Below, in pieces: positions 18,507-28,603 of a stretch of DNA of 54,220 nucleotides. The DNA is taken from NCBI GenBank assembly GCA_026991395.1, contig JALXBP010000085.1:1-54220 (forward strand), given 5' to 3'. A model generated the notes under the pieces. The model did no database searches and had not been told where the DNA came from. It saw only the letters and a program-made list of their open reading frames with translations. The stretch comes from Anaerolineae bacterium. Its GTDB lineage: Bacteria > Chloroflexota > Anaerolineae > B4-G1 > SLSP01. Each line of letters starts with the position of its first letter. Position 1 is the first letter of the stretch. Made by a program: the position numbers and the translations under genes.

Positions 18507-19487
18507 TCAATCCATCATCCCGGCCAGTTCGAGCAGCTTGGGATCGAGCGGCTTCTGCCGCGCGACCGCCTCTGCGAGCGGGACGAGGACGAGATGGCTT
18601 CCCTGCAAGGCTACCATCTTTCCCCTTTCCCCGCGCAACAGCGCCTCGGCGGCGAAGGCCCCCATCCTCGTCCCCAACGTGCGGTCGAAGACCAGCGGCC
18701 TGCCGCCGCGCTGGACGTGCCCCAGCACCGTAACGCGCACGTCGAAGCCCAGCTCCTCGTGGCGCGAGCGGAGGTAGTCGGCAATCGCCTGCGTCCCCGG
18801 CTTCCAGCCCTCGGCAATGACGATGATGCAGTGCCCCTTGCCGCGGACGTAGGCATCGACGACGACATCGGCGATCTTCTCCATCGGCGGGCCTTCCCGC
18901 TCGGGCACCAGCACTAACTCCGCACCACCGGCCAGACCGCTCTGCAGCGCCAGATAGCCGCAGTTGCGCCCCATCACCTCGACGAGAAAGGCCCGCTGGT
19001 GCGAGGTCGCCGTATCCTTGATGCGGTCGATGGCCTCGACGATGGTATTCAGCGCCGTATCGACGCCGACGGCGATGTCGGTCTTGTCCACATCGTTGTC
19101 GATCGAGGCGGGGATGCCGATGACGGGGAAGCCCATCTCGTGCAACTTGAGCGCGCCGGTCAGGGAGCCGTTGCCGCCGATGACCACAAGCCCCTCGACA
19201 CCCCGCATATTGAGATGGCGGATGGCGCGGCGTCGCACCAGCACATCCTCGAACTCCGGACAGCGGGCCGTCCCGAGGACGGTCCCGCCCTTGCCGAGGA
19301 TGCCGCCCACATCGCGGTGCGTGAGCAACTCGAAGTCATCATTGACCAACCCCCGGTAGCCCCAGCGGACACCGAGCACCTCGACCCCCTCCTCACGCAG
19401 GGCACGGCGGGTAACCGCGCGGATGCAGGCATTCAACCCCGGCCCGTCGCCCCCGCTCGTGAGGACGGCAATGCGTCTCTTGGACAT
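18507..19487 (-). CDS. 6-phosphofructokinase, ATP-type by active-site residues
   Basis: This 326-aa protein has SGGDGPGLNA (11-20), GGNGS (104-108) and the catalytic PASIDND (D130). The residue matching E. coli Gly104 is G107, and the one matching Gly124 is A127, not lysine. This fits ATP rather than pyrophosphate as donor. It phosphorylates fructose 6-phosphate in the cytoplasm. Full length. It lies 23 nt downstream of a second PFK gene on the same strand, with AAAGGAG before ATG 19487. Its name as pfkA is not assigned because two paralogues are present. Confidence 0.93.
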   Translation of the reverse strand: MSKRRIAVLTSGGDGPGLNACIRAVTRRALREEGVEVLGVRWGYRGLVNDDFELLTHRDVGGILGKGGTVLGTARCPEFEDVLVRRRAIRHLNMRGVEGLVVIGGNGSLTGALKLHEMGFPVIGIPASIDNDVDKTDIAVGVDTALNTIVEAIDRIKDTATSHQRAFLVEVMGRNCGYLALQSGLAGGAELVLVPEREGPPMEKIADVVVDAYVRGKGHCIIVIAEGWKPGTQAIADYLRSRHEELGFDVRVTVLGHVQRGGRPLVFDRTLGTRMGAFAAEALLRGERGKMVALQGSHLVLVPLAEAVARQKPLDPKLLELAGMMD

Positions 19488-19510
19488 AGCTCTCCTTTGC
19501 GCCGTATGGC

Positions 19511-20671
<1,161 letters not shown>

Positions 20672-20729
20672 CTCGACCTCCTCGATATGGTGCATAGCAA
20701 AGCCGGGCCATTCCGCCCGACCACCAAGT

Positions 20730-20757
20730 ATTCTACCGAATTCCACGGGGGAAACAA
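20730..20757 (-). promoter_or_regulatory. Promoter for the tandem PFK operon
   Basis: On the minus strand TTGTTT (20757-20752) and TAGAAT (20735-20730) are spaced by 16 bp. It diverges from the DUF364 promoter only 10 bp away. Confidence 0.6.
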
Positions 20758-20767
20758 GCCCCGCCGC

Positions 20768-20795
20768 TTGTCTGCGAGCGGGAAGGCGATAAAGT
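20768..20795 (+). promoter_or_regulatory. Promoter for the DUF364 gene
   Basis: TTGTCT (20768-20773) and TAAAGT (20790-20795) are spaced by 16 bp, 27 nt before ATG 20823. Confidence 0.5.
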
Positions 20796-20822
20796 AAGCG
20801 CAAAAAGGAGGAGGCGAAGGCT

Positions 20823-21602
20823 ATGACGCTCACCGACGCCCTGATCGAAGCCGTGGCGGAGCGGGCGGCCCGCAGCCGTCCGCGCGCCGTCGTCGTCGGC
20901 CTCTTCTGGACGATCGTCGAGGTCGAACTGGAGGGGCGGCCCCTGGCCGGTCTGGCCGCCTCCCTCGGCAGCAGCAACGACCACCACTACGGCGCGGGCT
21001 TCCCCGTCCCCGATGCCGGGCACCTGCTGGAATACGGCGTCCCCCGACTGACGGCTATGCTGCGCTCGCCGCGCCTGGCCGAAGCGAGCATCGGCATGGC
21101 GGCGATCAACGCCCTCCTCGACGTGCCCGTCGAGCGCACGGTCGAGGTCAACGCCGCCGACGTGATCATCGAGCGCGGGCGGGGCAAGCGGATCGCCATC
21201 GTCGGCCACTTCCCCTTCACCCCGCAGGTCAGGGAGGCCGCGGCCCGGCTCTGGGTGCTGGAGCGCCGTCCCCGCGCAGGCGACCTGCCCGCCGAGCAGG
21301 CCCCCGCCATCATTCCCCAGGCCGATGTCGTCGCCATCACGGGCACCACGCTCGTCAACCACACGTTGGAGGCGCTGCTCCCGCTCTGCCGCGAGGATGC
21401 CTTCGTCATCGTGATGGGCGGGACGACGCCCGTAACGCCGCTGCTCTTCGACTTCGGCATCGACGCCGTCGCCGGAACCGTCCTCACCCGACCGGAAGCG
21501 GCCCGCCGTGCCGCGGCGGAGGGGGCCACCTACCGCCAGTTGCCCGGCAAGAAGCTCTACACCCTCTTCCGCGAAGAGGTCAGCGCCCCAGCAGGCGGCT
21601 GA
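20823..21602 (+). CDS. DUF364 / DUF4213-type putative metal-chelation protein
   Basis: This 259-aa protein has an enolase-N-like first part ([32 protein letters not shown]) and a Rossmann-like second part ([49 protein letters not shown]). This is the layout of the DUF4213 plus DUF364 family, described as a putative heavy-metal-chelation domain. Relatives sit with ABC metal transporters, but none is adjacent here. AAAAGGAGG precedes ATG 20823. Its 3' end overlaps the convergent HEAT gene by 23 nt. Confidence 0.85.
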   Translation: MTLTDALIEAVAERAARSRPRAVVVGLFWTIVEVELEGRPLAGLAASLGSSNDHHYGAGFPVPDAGHLLEYGVPRLTAMLRSPRLAEASIGMAAINALLDVPVERTVEVNAADVIIERGRGKRIAIVGHFPFTPQVREAAARLWVLERRPRAGDLPAEQAPAIIPQADVVAITGTTLVNHTLEALLPLCREDAFVIVMGGTTPVTPLLFDFGIDAVAGTVLTRPEAARRAAAEGATYRQLPGKKLYTLFREEVSAPAGG

Positions 21603-22848
21603 GCCAGCCGCCCTGCGCCGCCGAGGCGCTCTCCGTAACCTCCGCAGGCACCGGCTCCGCCTGCGCGGCCTGCCGCGCCGCCAGCACCCGACGCGCCGCC
21701 TCGGCGACATGCTCGACGGCATCATCGGCAAGCCGACGCAGCGCCGCTTCGACCGCCTCACTGCTGTCGTCCAGGGCACCTAACGCATAGGCCAGCGCGG
21801 CACGGAGGTAGGCATTGGGATCGTCCACGAGCGACAGCAGAGGCGGCAGCGCCGCCGGATCACCGAGCCGCCCCAACGCTTCCACGGCTACCGGGCGCAC
21901 GATCGGGCTCTCGTCGGCCAAGGCCATCTCCACGAGTCGAGGCAGGGCCGAACGATCACCCAGACAGGCGATGGTGAAGGCCGCAATGCGCCGCTGGCGC
22001 GTATCGGGGGCATCGAGGAAGGGACGCACCAGCGGTGCCGCCTCCCGACAACGCAGCCGCCCCAAGCTCTTGAGTGCCGCAAGGCGCAGGGAAGCGCTGC
22101 GATCGCGCAGCGCCTCGGCCAGGACGGGGCAGGCCCGCCGATCGCCGATCTGCCCCAGCGCCGCCGAAGCCATCGAGCGGGCACCGACGTAGCCGCGCAC
22201 GACCTCGATGAGGACGGGGACGGCCTCCTCGGCCTGCAGTCGCCCCAGGGCGAGGACCAGCGCCTTGACCAGCGGGAGATCGTGCGGCGACGGTTTACGC
22301 GCCACTTCGCGCAGCATCGCCGTCATCTTGGGGATGGCCTCCCGCGCCCCCAGGCGGCGGAGCGCGGTAACCGCCGTGCGGCGCAGGCGGGGATCGTCGG
22401 CGTCGAGGAAAGGGGTGATCATCCGCGCCAGGTCGGGAATGCCGAGCTTGCCGATCGCATTGATCGCCGCCCGCCGCACGTAGAAATTGGTATCGCCGAG
22501 CAGCCGCAGGAGGGCGACCTGCGCCTCCTTCGCCTGCAACTGCCCCAAGGCGATCGCCGCCGCCCGTCGCACGTAGGAACTGCCGTCGCGCGTCGCGTCG
22601 ATGAGGGGGAAAACGGCGGCGTGGTCGCCGATATGCCCCAGCGCCTCCGCCGCTGCGCTGCGCACGTAGGTATTCACATCCTCGCGGAGGAGCCGGACGA
22701 GGCAGGGGACGGCGGTCCGTACCCTCAATTCGCCGAGCATCGTTGCCGCGCGAGAACGGGCGTGGGGATCGGGATTGCTCAAGTCATCGGGACAATGCTC
22801 TCCTTCAGCGGAGAGGGGATCGGAGGAAAGGGATCGGTCCTTCGTCAT
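21580..22848 (-). CDS. HEAT-repeat protein (phycobilisome-lyase-like PBS repeats)
   Basis: This 422-aa protein is almost entirely about eleven 30-residue HEAT/PBS repeats with the pattern VRxAAAxALGxLGDxxAxxxL. A 40-residue disordered Ser/Asp-rich head and a Gln/Ala-rich tail ending in WLSRLLGR flank the repeats. Such proteins are scaffolds that bind partner proteins; no enzyme site is visible. ATG 22848 is preferred because AGGTGG sits 10 nt upstream; an in-frame GTG at 22857 is the alternative. It is cytoplasmic, single, and ends inside the DUF364 coding end. Confidence 0.88.
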   Translation of the reverse strand: MTKDRSLSSDPLSAEGEHCPDDLSNPDPHARSRAATMLGELRVRTAVPCLVRLLREDVNTYVRSAAAEALGHIGDHAAVFPLIDATRDGSSYVRRAAAIALGQLQAKEAQVALLRLLGDTNFYVRRAAINAIGKLGIPDLARMITPFLDADDPRLRRTAVTALRRLGAREAIPKMTAMLREVARKPSPHDLPLVKALVLALGRLQAEEAVPVLIEVVRGYVGARSMASAALGQIGDRRACPVLAEALRDRSASLRLAALKSLGRLRCREAAPLVRPFLDAPDTRQRRIAAFTIACLGDRSALPRLVEMALADESPIVRPVAVEALGRLGDPAALPPLLSLVDDPNAYLRAALAYALGALDDSSEAVEAALRRLADDAVEHVAEAARRVLAARQAAQAEPVPAEVTESASAAQGGWLSRLLGR

Positions 22849-22906
22849 CAGTTCCACTCCACCTGTCGTTACGTTGTCCGCCCCGCACAGTTAGCAGGAC
22901 AAACCA

Positions 22907-22935
22907 ATGATAGCACAGGGTTCGCGGAAGGCCAA
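22907..22935 (-). promoter_or_regulatory. Promoter for the HEAT-repeat gene
   Basis: On the minus strand TTGGCC (22935-22930) and TATCAT (22912-22907) are spaced by 17 bp, inside the gap after the secreted-protein operon. Confidence 0.5.
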
Positions 22936-22972
22936 TTCCTCTGGAGAAAAAGCGATTGTCGGACAAGAAAGC

Positions 22973-24751
22973 TCACCAGCGCTGGAGGATGATCGGCAGG
23001 TAGAGGCGCAGCGGGTTGGCGATGGCGATGGCGGAGGCCGAGCGCAGCGTCCCGTCCGCCGCCGTGAGGGAAGCCGTGCTGCTCAAGACGGTGCAGGCGG
23101 TAACCAGAATCGGCACGCTGTAGGTGATGTGCGCCTGCACATCGAAAGGCGGCGTGCCCCTCCAGACGAGCCGACGCGCCGCCGCGTCGTACTGCACCGT
23201 CCCCAAGTCGGCGGTGGGCGAGATCGGCGCGCCGACGCCTTCCGGCAGGCGGTCGGTTACCGTCAGCGGCTGATCATCGCCGAAGACGGTGAGGGCGTAG
23301 GTCAGCAGTGTCCCCGTATCCCCGCCGCCGGGGACGACCGCTTTGCGCAGCCAGATCGGCGGCAGGCCCCAGGTTACGGTAAGCACCGGACGCCCCTCGG
23401 CATTCCACGAGCCTGTCTCGGAGGCGAGGAAGTACTTGCTGCTGTGCATATTCGTATCCGCGGTGTAGAGGGCCAGGTTGACCGGCTGACGGGCCTCGTG
23501 CGCCTCCGCTACCGCCCGGGTCGCATCCCAGCGATAGGGGATACCGGGCCAGGGCGCGGTGCCTTCGATGACCCCCACCCAGGTGGCGTCGAGGTTCTCC
23601 CGTGCCGGAGGGGCGTTGTTCCACGTCAGCCCGTACTCACGCCACGTGTCCTCCGTCGCGTAGAGCCAGACGAGGGAAGGCTGGGCCTCCCGCCAGTCGG
23701 CATTTCCCCACTGGTGCAGCGTCAGCGTCGCCGAGAGGATGACGGCCTCCTCGGGGATGGCATCCAGGCCGAAGCGCAGGTAACTCCGGCTGAAGCAGGG
23801 GAAATCGGAGATGAGCGACTGGCTCTCGACGTAGAGCGCATCGTCGCCGCCGTGATTGTCGTGGTACGGATCGCCCTCGTGCCCGCCGGAGCAGTCCGCC
23901 CCGCCGCCGACCCACGCATCGAGCACGTAACCGCCGGGAAGGCCGCGCCGCAGCGTCGTCACGCCCTGCAGATGCCCGCGTCGAGGCCCGGCGGACGGCG
24001 CACCGAAGACGATCTCCCCCCAGCTTGCGGGCCGCCCATCGTCGAAGGTCTCCGGCCACGCCTCCGGCGGGACGATGCCCCCCGGCGGATGGTCGTCCGC
24101 ATCGTAGAGGCGAACGCCAAGCCCCCAGGTCGTCCCCGCGGGGGGCGGAGCCTGCAGGCCGAAGAGCGACCAGGGCAGCGTGATGACCGTCCACCAGCCG
24201 AAGTCGATGCCGCAGCCGTTATCGTTCGGGCCGGGGTCGCACCACCAACTCGCCCACGTCGCATCGGACCAGCCGCCCGTCCAGCCGGTATCCCAGCCGC
24301 TGCCCGTCCCGCGCGCCTGGCGGCGATAGGCCGAGCGGTCGCCGCAGCCGTAGATGCAGAGCGCACTGAGGAAGCGGTAATCATCGGGCTGAGGCAGGTC
24401 GGCGCGGTCGTGCATCGTGTCGAGATAGACGGCGACGGCATCGTAAGCGCTGAGATCGGTCGAAGCGGTCGCCCCCTCCGCGTACCAGACGGCGTAATCC
24501 TCAACGTTGACGTAGAGCCGCAGCCCTTCGTCGGTGTAGGCGGCACGCAGATCGACGTAGTTCGGCGCGGGGCGACCGGGCGGCCCGACCTCGCCGAACC
24601 AAAGCACCGCCGACCGCTCCCACGGCACCTCCGTCGCCAGGTGAGGGATGTAGAGACGGCGCACGGGAGGGAGCGGATCGGCCAGCACCGGCGAGACGGC
24701 GGCAAACCCCGCCGTGATCAACGCGAGCCAGCGCCACGCGATGCGCTTCAC
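22973..24751 (-). CDS. Secreted surface protein with CBM9-like and DNRLRE-like domains
   Basis: This 592-aa protein has a signal peptide (KRIAWRWLALITAGFAAV, cleaved near PVLA-DP). Residues about 45-250 look like a DOMON/CBM9-type sugar-binding fold (LRAAYTDEGLRLYVNVEDYA). Residues about 320-470 look like DNRLRE, the beta-sandwich often fused to polysaccharide lyases (SYLRFGLDAIP, GLTWNNAPPA). Residues about 480-575 resemble a DUF11-type surface repeat (LLTYALTVFGDDQPLTVTDRLPEG). The tail NPLRLYLPIILQRW resembles that of its upstream neighbour. GTG 24751 overlaps the upstream stop (GTGA); GTG 24754 is equally possible. AGGAGGG lies upstream. Confidence 0.75.
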   Translation of the reverse strand: MKRIAWRWLALITAGFAAVSPVLADPLPPVRRLYIPHLATEVPWERSAVLWFGEVGPPGRPAPNYVDLRAAYTDEGLRLYVNVEDYAVWYAEGATASTDLSAYDAVAVYLDTMHDRADLPQPDDYRFLSALCIYGCGDRSAYRRQARGTGSGWDTGWTGGWSDATWASWWCDPGPNDNGCGIDFGWWTVITLPWSLFGLQAPPPAGTTWGLGVRLYDADDHPPGGIVPPEAWPETFDDGRPASWGEIVFGAPSAGPRRGHLQGVTTLRRGLPGGYVLDAWVGGGADCSGGHEGDPYHDNHGGDDALYVESQSLISDFPCFSRSYLRFGLDAIPEEAVILSATLTLHQWGNADWREAQPSLVWLYATEDTWREYGLTWNNAPPARENLDATWVGVIEGTAPWPGIPYRWDATRAVAEAHEARQPVNLALYTADTNMHSSKYFLASETGSWNAEGRPVLTVTWGLPPIWLRKAVVPGGGDTGTLLTYALTVFGDDQPLTVTDRLPEGVGAPISPTADLGTVQYDAAARRLVWRGTPPFDVQAHITYSVPILVTACTVLSSTASLTAADGTLRSASAIAIANPLRLYLPIILQRW

Positions 24752-27540
24752 CACGACAGTTGCCCTCCTTTGAAGATGAGCGGCAGGCGCATCTGCAAGG
24801 GATTGGCAATCAGCACACCGTCGAAGGCCCACCGACCGTAAAGTCCGGCATCCAGCGAGGCGGTGGCGACGAGCGGCAGACGCTCCGTCTCCGTAACCTG
24901 CGCCGAGGTCATCAGCACGACCTCCTGCACGTCGGAAAGCACCCCCGTCCAGTGAAGCTCCCCGGCACCGCACTGCGGCCCAGGCGCGAGCGTCGAAGAG
25001 CACACCTGCGTCTGCAGCACCCCCGCGGGGAGCGCGACGCTCACCGTCAGCGGCGTGACCAGGCTTCCGCCTTCGTTGCGCACGGCGAACGTCCAGTGCA
25101 CTGTTTCGCCGTGCCAGGCCCCCGCAGGCCGCGCGAAGAGGCGGCTACGTTCGAAGGTAGGCAGGGTGTGATCGAGAGAGAGGCTCCCCAGCGGGGGAAG
25201 GGCGACGGTCACGACCGTCGAGGCCGAGAGCGCCGACCACGCGACCACGACCTCCGCGCCGTCCAGCGCCGTCTGCAGCCATGGCGTGGGGCGATGGGGC
25301 AGCGTCAAGCGCGCCGTCTGCGTCTCGTCGAAGGGATTGGCCACGGCCAGCGAATCGGCCAGCCCCTCGACGGTGCGTTCGAGGAAGAGCAGCGGCGCGG
25401 AAGCGGCGTAGCCCGCCGATGCATCCGCGGTGAAGAAAGCGCCGCCCGTGGCCGCCGTCGAAGCGTCCCGCACCAGATGGAGCGTCGCCGTGCGGGCCAG
25501 CACGACGGCATCGGGCGCGGCGGCATAGGCCGCCGTCCGCTCCGCCGAGCTTTCCGGTAGATAGATCGCGGTGTAGGCCGCCGCGGCGGGACGGACCCCG
25601 TGCTCCACATAGAGCCGCTCCCACGGCGGATCCTTCTCGAAGGTCAGCGTCTCCCGCCGGACGGCGGGATGGTCGGGCAGGACGAGGCCGATCGCCCCCT
25701 CGTGCAGCCAGCCCGTCCCCAGTTGCAGCGAGTGCGTCGCTTTGGGATAGGCGCGCAGGTAGGTGCGCAGGACGCGGCCATCGTTGCTCGTCATCGCCGT
25801 CCCCAGGCACACGATCTCCTCGTCGAAGAAGAAGCAGGACTTGTTGGCCTCCGTCCACGTCGATTGGCTCTCCGGCGTCTTCTGCTTCAGCATAGCCGCT
25901 CCGCCGAAATCCACCCCCAGCCCGGCGGCCATCGGCCCCGACTCGCGCACAAAGTCGCTGTACGGCTCTCCGGCGACGGCGGTAACGTTATCGTAGAGGA
26001 TCGCCCCGGCTTCATCGAGCGAGCGATAATCGCGATAGTTGGCCGCCGTCATCACCAGCAGCATCGCATCGTGGGAGCGGTTGATCGTCCTCAGGGGAAA
26101 GAAGCCGCTGCGCATGGCCAGCATCGCCAGCCTGTGCGCCGAGCGGACGGCCAGCACCTCGCTCAGCGGATAGTAGTGCCCGCCCAAGGGCGGCGGCGAT
26201 GCCGCCCCCACCCGCGCCTGCGCCGCAGCGAGGAGCGGCTGGGCGAGGAGCGCATCGCCGGGGGCGTGGAAGTTGCCGAACCAGGGCGAGGCGAAGCCCC
26301 ACCACTCCCGATCGAGGTCGAGGTCGCCGGGATGCTCCCGCAGCCAATCGGCCACCAGCCGCAGGTAGTCGCCCTCGCTCGCCGCGCCCGCCGTCCCCAG
26401 GCGGAAGAGCGCCCCCATAAAGACCTCCCCCGCCTCGGTCAGATGGGGCCAACGCCCTCGCGTGGCCGGCATCTCCAGCCCGCGGAAGAAGTTCACCCGT
26501 ATCCAGCGCTCGAAGGCCGTGTCGAGGTACGCACCGACGGCGGGGGAAAGGCCGTAAGTCGTGTCGCCCTGCATCAAGTAGGCGACGAAGGCCAGCGTCT
26601 CGAAGAGGTGATCGCCGTAGAGCTGATTGGGTGCGTAGCCGTGATCCCAGGTCGTGCCGTCGGCCTTGATGCCGAAGGAGGGAAGCCCCTCCGTCGTCAG
26701 TTCATCGTTCACCGTCGCCGCGATGTTGATCTCCTGCACCGCCCATTCGACGACGGGCGGCAGGCGGAAGTAGAGGCCGGTCAGCAGCGCCACGGTACGG
26801 AACCAGGCTCCGTTCGCCTCCTGCAGCGAAAAGAGGTCTCCGGCGGGACTGGTCGTGTTGTAGGGCGGCGCACTGCTCGCATTCCGCCCGCTCCACTGGT
26901 TGAGCCAGATGAGCATATTTTCCAGCGTATCCCGACACGCCGTGTCCAGTTGCGGCCCGACGGCAAAGAGAATGTCGAGGATTTGGAAGGGTACGGCGAC
27001 TTCCCAACGCCACCAGCCATCCGGGAAGCCGTTTTCCGGATAGAGAGCGTTGTGCTGCTGCTCATAGCGCACGGCGGGACAGAGGTGTCCGGTGATGAGC
27101 GTCTGACTGTGATAGTAGGCCGTGCCCGGCAGATGATAGGCGATGGCCATCAGGCGGACCGTCTCCAGTCCCCCCGCAATCTCGCCCGTCGAGGGATTTT
27201 GCTGCTCGACCCTCCAATCCAGCGACTCCACGAAGCGATCGACCTTCTGCTGCACGGCGGGATCGTCCCAATCCACTCCCGAAAGCTGCACCAGGTCAAC
27301 ATAACGCTGACGGATGACCTCCAGCGCGGTCTTGCCGACGTCGTCCACGGAGACCGTCCATCGGAGCGGCGGGGCGAAGCCACTCGCCTGGGCTCCGGGG
27401 AGCGTTACGGAGCCGCTCTCCACATCGAGATCGGCGATGATCGACGCATAGTGGCCGCTGGCCGCCTGTGCAGGCCGCACGACGGCAACACCTGCCAGCA
27501 GCGAAAAGAGTACAAGTGCACACAACCCCTTTGTTCTCAT
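24748..27540 (-). CDS. Secreted polysaccharide lyase family 8-like protein
   Basis: This 930-aa protein has a signal peptide cleaved near AQA-AS (26). An alpha/alpha toroid follows, with the PL8 landmarks: EANGAW (N243), GIKADGTTWDHGYAPNQLYG (H300, Y308) and MPATRGR. A beta-sandwich with SHDAMLLVMTAANYRDY comes next. Family members cleave hyaluronan, chondroitin or xanthan by beta-elimination using Asn, His and Tyr. The His-Tyr gap is 8, not the usual 9, so the substrate may be unusual. The last 120 residues are DUF11-like, with the tail NPLQMRLPLIFK. It is the first gene of a two-gene operon. Confidence 0.75.
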   Translation of the reverse strand: MRTKGLCALVLFSLLAGVAVVRPAQAASGHYASIIADLDVESGSVTLPGAQASGFAPPLRWTVSVDDVGKTALEVIRQRYVDLVQLSGVDWDDPAVQQKVDRFVESLDWRVEQQNPSTGEIAGGLETVRLMAIAYHLPGTAYYHSQTLITGHLCPAVRYEQQHNALYPENGFPDGWWRWEVAVPFQILDILFAVGPQLDTACRDTLENMLIWLNQWSGRNASSAPPYNTTSPAGDLFSLQEANGAWFRTVALLTGLYFRLPPVVEWAVQEINIAATVNDELTTEGLPSFGIKADGTTWDHGYAPNQLYGDHLFETLAFVAYLMQGDTTYGLSPAVGAYLDTAFERWIRVNFFRGLEMPATRGRWPHLTEAGEVFMGALFRLGTAGAASEGDYLRLVADWLREHPGDLDLDREWWGFASPWFGNFHAPGDALLAQPLLAAAQARVGAASPPPLGGHYYPLSEVLAVRSAHRLAMLAMRSGFFPLRTINRSHDAMLLVMTAANYRDYRSLDEAGAILYDNVTAVAGEPYSDFVRESGPMAAGLGVDFGGAAMLKQKTPESQSTWTEANKSCFFFDEEIVCLGTAMTSNDGRVLRTYLRAYPKATHSLQLGTGWLHEGAIGLVLPDHPAVRRETLTFEKDPPWERLYVEHGVRPAAAAYTAIYLPESSAERTAAYAAAPDAVVLARTATLHLVRDASTAATGGAFFTADASAGYAASAPLLFLERTVEGLADSLAVANPFDETQTARLTLPHRPTPWLQTALDGAEVVVAWSALSASTVVTVALPPLGSLSLDHTLPTFERSRLFARPAGAWHGETVHWTFAVRNEGGSLVTPLTVSVALPAGVLQTQVCSSTLAPGPQCGAGELHWTGVLSDVQEVVLMTSAQVTETERLPLVATASLDAGLYGRWAFDGVLIANPLQMRLPLIFKGGQLSW

Positions 27541-28003
27541 CACATCCCCCTCTCACACCGATAGTGACATCAGACGGCCTAAAAGCAAGTCTCCTCTCCA
27601 TTCAACGTCGAGGCGACGAAAGAGCAACGAGGGCCAAACGCGACGCCGAGCGACAAGGGAGGCCGGATTCGCGGGAGGAGATGGGAGAGGCAGGATGATT
27701 GGCAGAGAGGCCGGAAACGGTGCCGGAAGACCAAAGGCTCACGCAGTGTCAGCGTGAGCCGGGAAAGCCGTCGGGTCGGGTCGAGCTAATGGGAGCCGAC
27801 AGGTATCTCTTCAGTTGCCGGTGCTCGGTGTGTTGCTGTCCATCGTATTCGCGAGCGGCGAAGCCGTGTCCGCCGCACGGGAAGATTGACTTCTGCTAAT
27901 GGCTCGGTTGCACGCTCATCTTTCCCCTCTCTCCATCAAGGGGTTGAATCTCTGCTCAACCAAACCGTTTGCTCGCCCTCTCCGTCTGTGCCGTGCAATA
28001 TCT
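27541..28003. other. 463-bp region without a convincing gene
   Basis: No gene is supported here. The main structure is a perfect 9-bp hairpin GGCTCACGC/GCGTGAGCC at 27736-27760 with a 7-nt loop and no T run. A 66-codon open frame (27699-27899, TTG start) is Cys-rich and resembles nothing I know. No promoter match is convincing. The region marks the left edge of a stretch with odd composition. Confidence 0.5.
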
Positions 28004-28486
28004 TCAATCTTCCACGAACCCTACAGGCTCTTCCCAAAGCAGCCCATCGAACAGCCCCCTCCCGGCCAAGAGAAAGACTATCACGCCATACCCCAATCCC
28101 AACGCCGCGTATCCGCCTATGACGGCAAGCTCGTGCTGTTTGGAGAGCAGCGCTATGACGATCCCGCTCACAAAGCAAACCCCTTCCGACGCCAGAATCA
28201 AGACGCCCCGCCCTCCGGGCCATCCTACCTTGTCTTGTTCAGCCAATGATCTCCCCAACGAACGGGACCTGATCGTTCCCCTTAGGAGCTTGAGCAGCCC
28301 CACAAAGTCCGCCAAGCCCCACCAGAGGCTCAATCCCAAAGCCAATGCCCCCGGCAGCATAAAGAAGCCCACCAAGGCAGCTACCCACGATTGCGGCACC
28401 AGCAGGCGAGACAAAGCGACACCCACGATGCTTCCCCCTATCGTTAGTGCCAGCAACGTAACGCCGGTCAGAACAAAGCCGGACAT
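28004..28486 (-). CDS. Small membrane protein, four helices, unknown
   Basis: This 160-aa protein has four hydrophobic segments, near residues 6-28, 35-58, 97-115 and 122-143, with a basic cytoplasmic loop (TIRSRSLGRSLAEQDK) between the second and third. I recognise no family. AAGGGG lies before ATG 28486. It is the leftmost gene in the island between the PL8 operon and the DUF4190 genes. Confidence 0.65.
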   Translation of the reverse strand: MSGFVLTGVTLLALTIGGSIVGVALSRLLVPQSWVAALVGFFMLPGALALGLSLWWGLADFVGLLKLLRGTIRSRSLGRSLAEQDKVGWPGGRGVLILASEGVCFVSGIVIALLSKQHELAVIGGYAALGLGYGVIVFLLAGRGLFDGLLWEEPVGFVED

Positions 28487-28603
28487 AAATCGACCCCTTG
28501 TTTAGTGCGTGCCTACCCGCGATGATGGTGCTCGCCTCTCGCCCGTTGCTTTTCGTCCTCCGAACAGTTCGCCCTATTGCCCCTGTGGTTTGCTCCTTCC
28601 ATC

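Noticed and set aside
27699-27899. 66-codon Cys-rich frame in the gap at the island edge
   Set aside because: TTG start, no ribosome site, no conserved motif; kept only as a comment on the gap.
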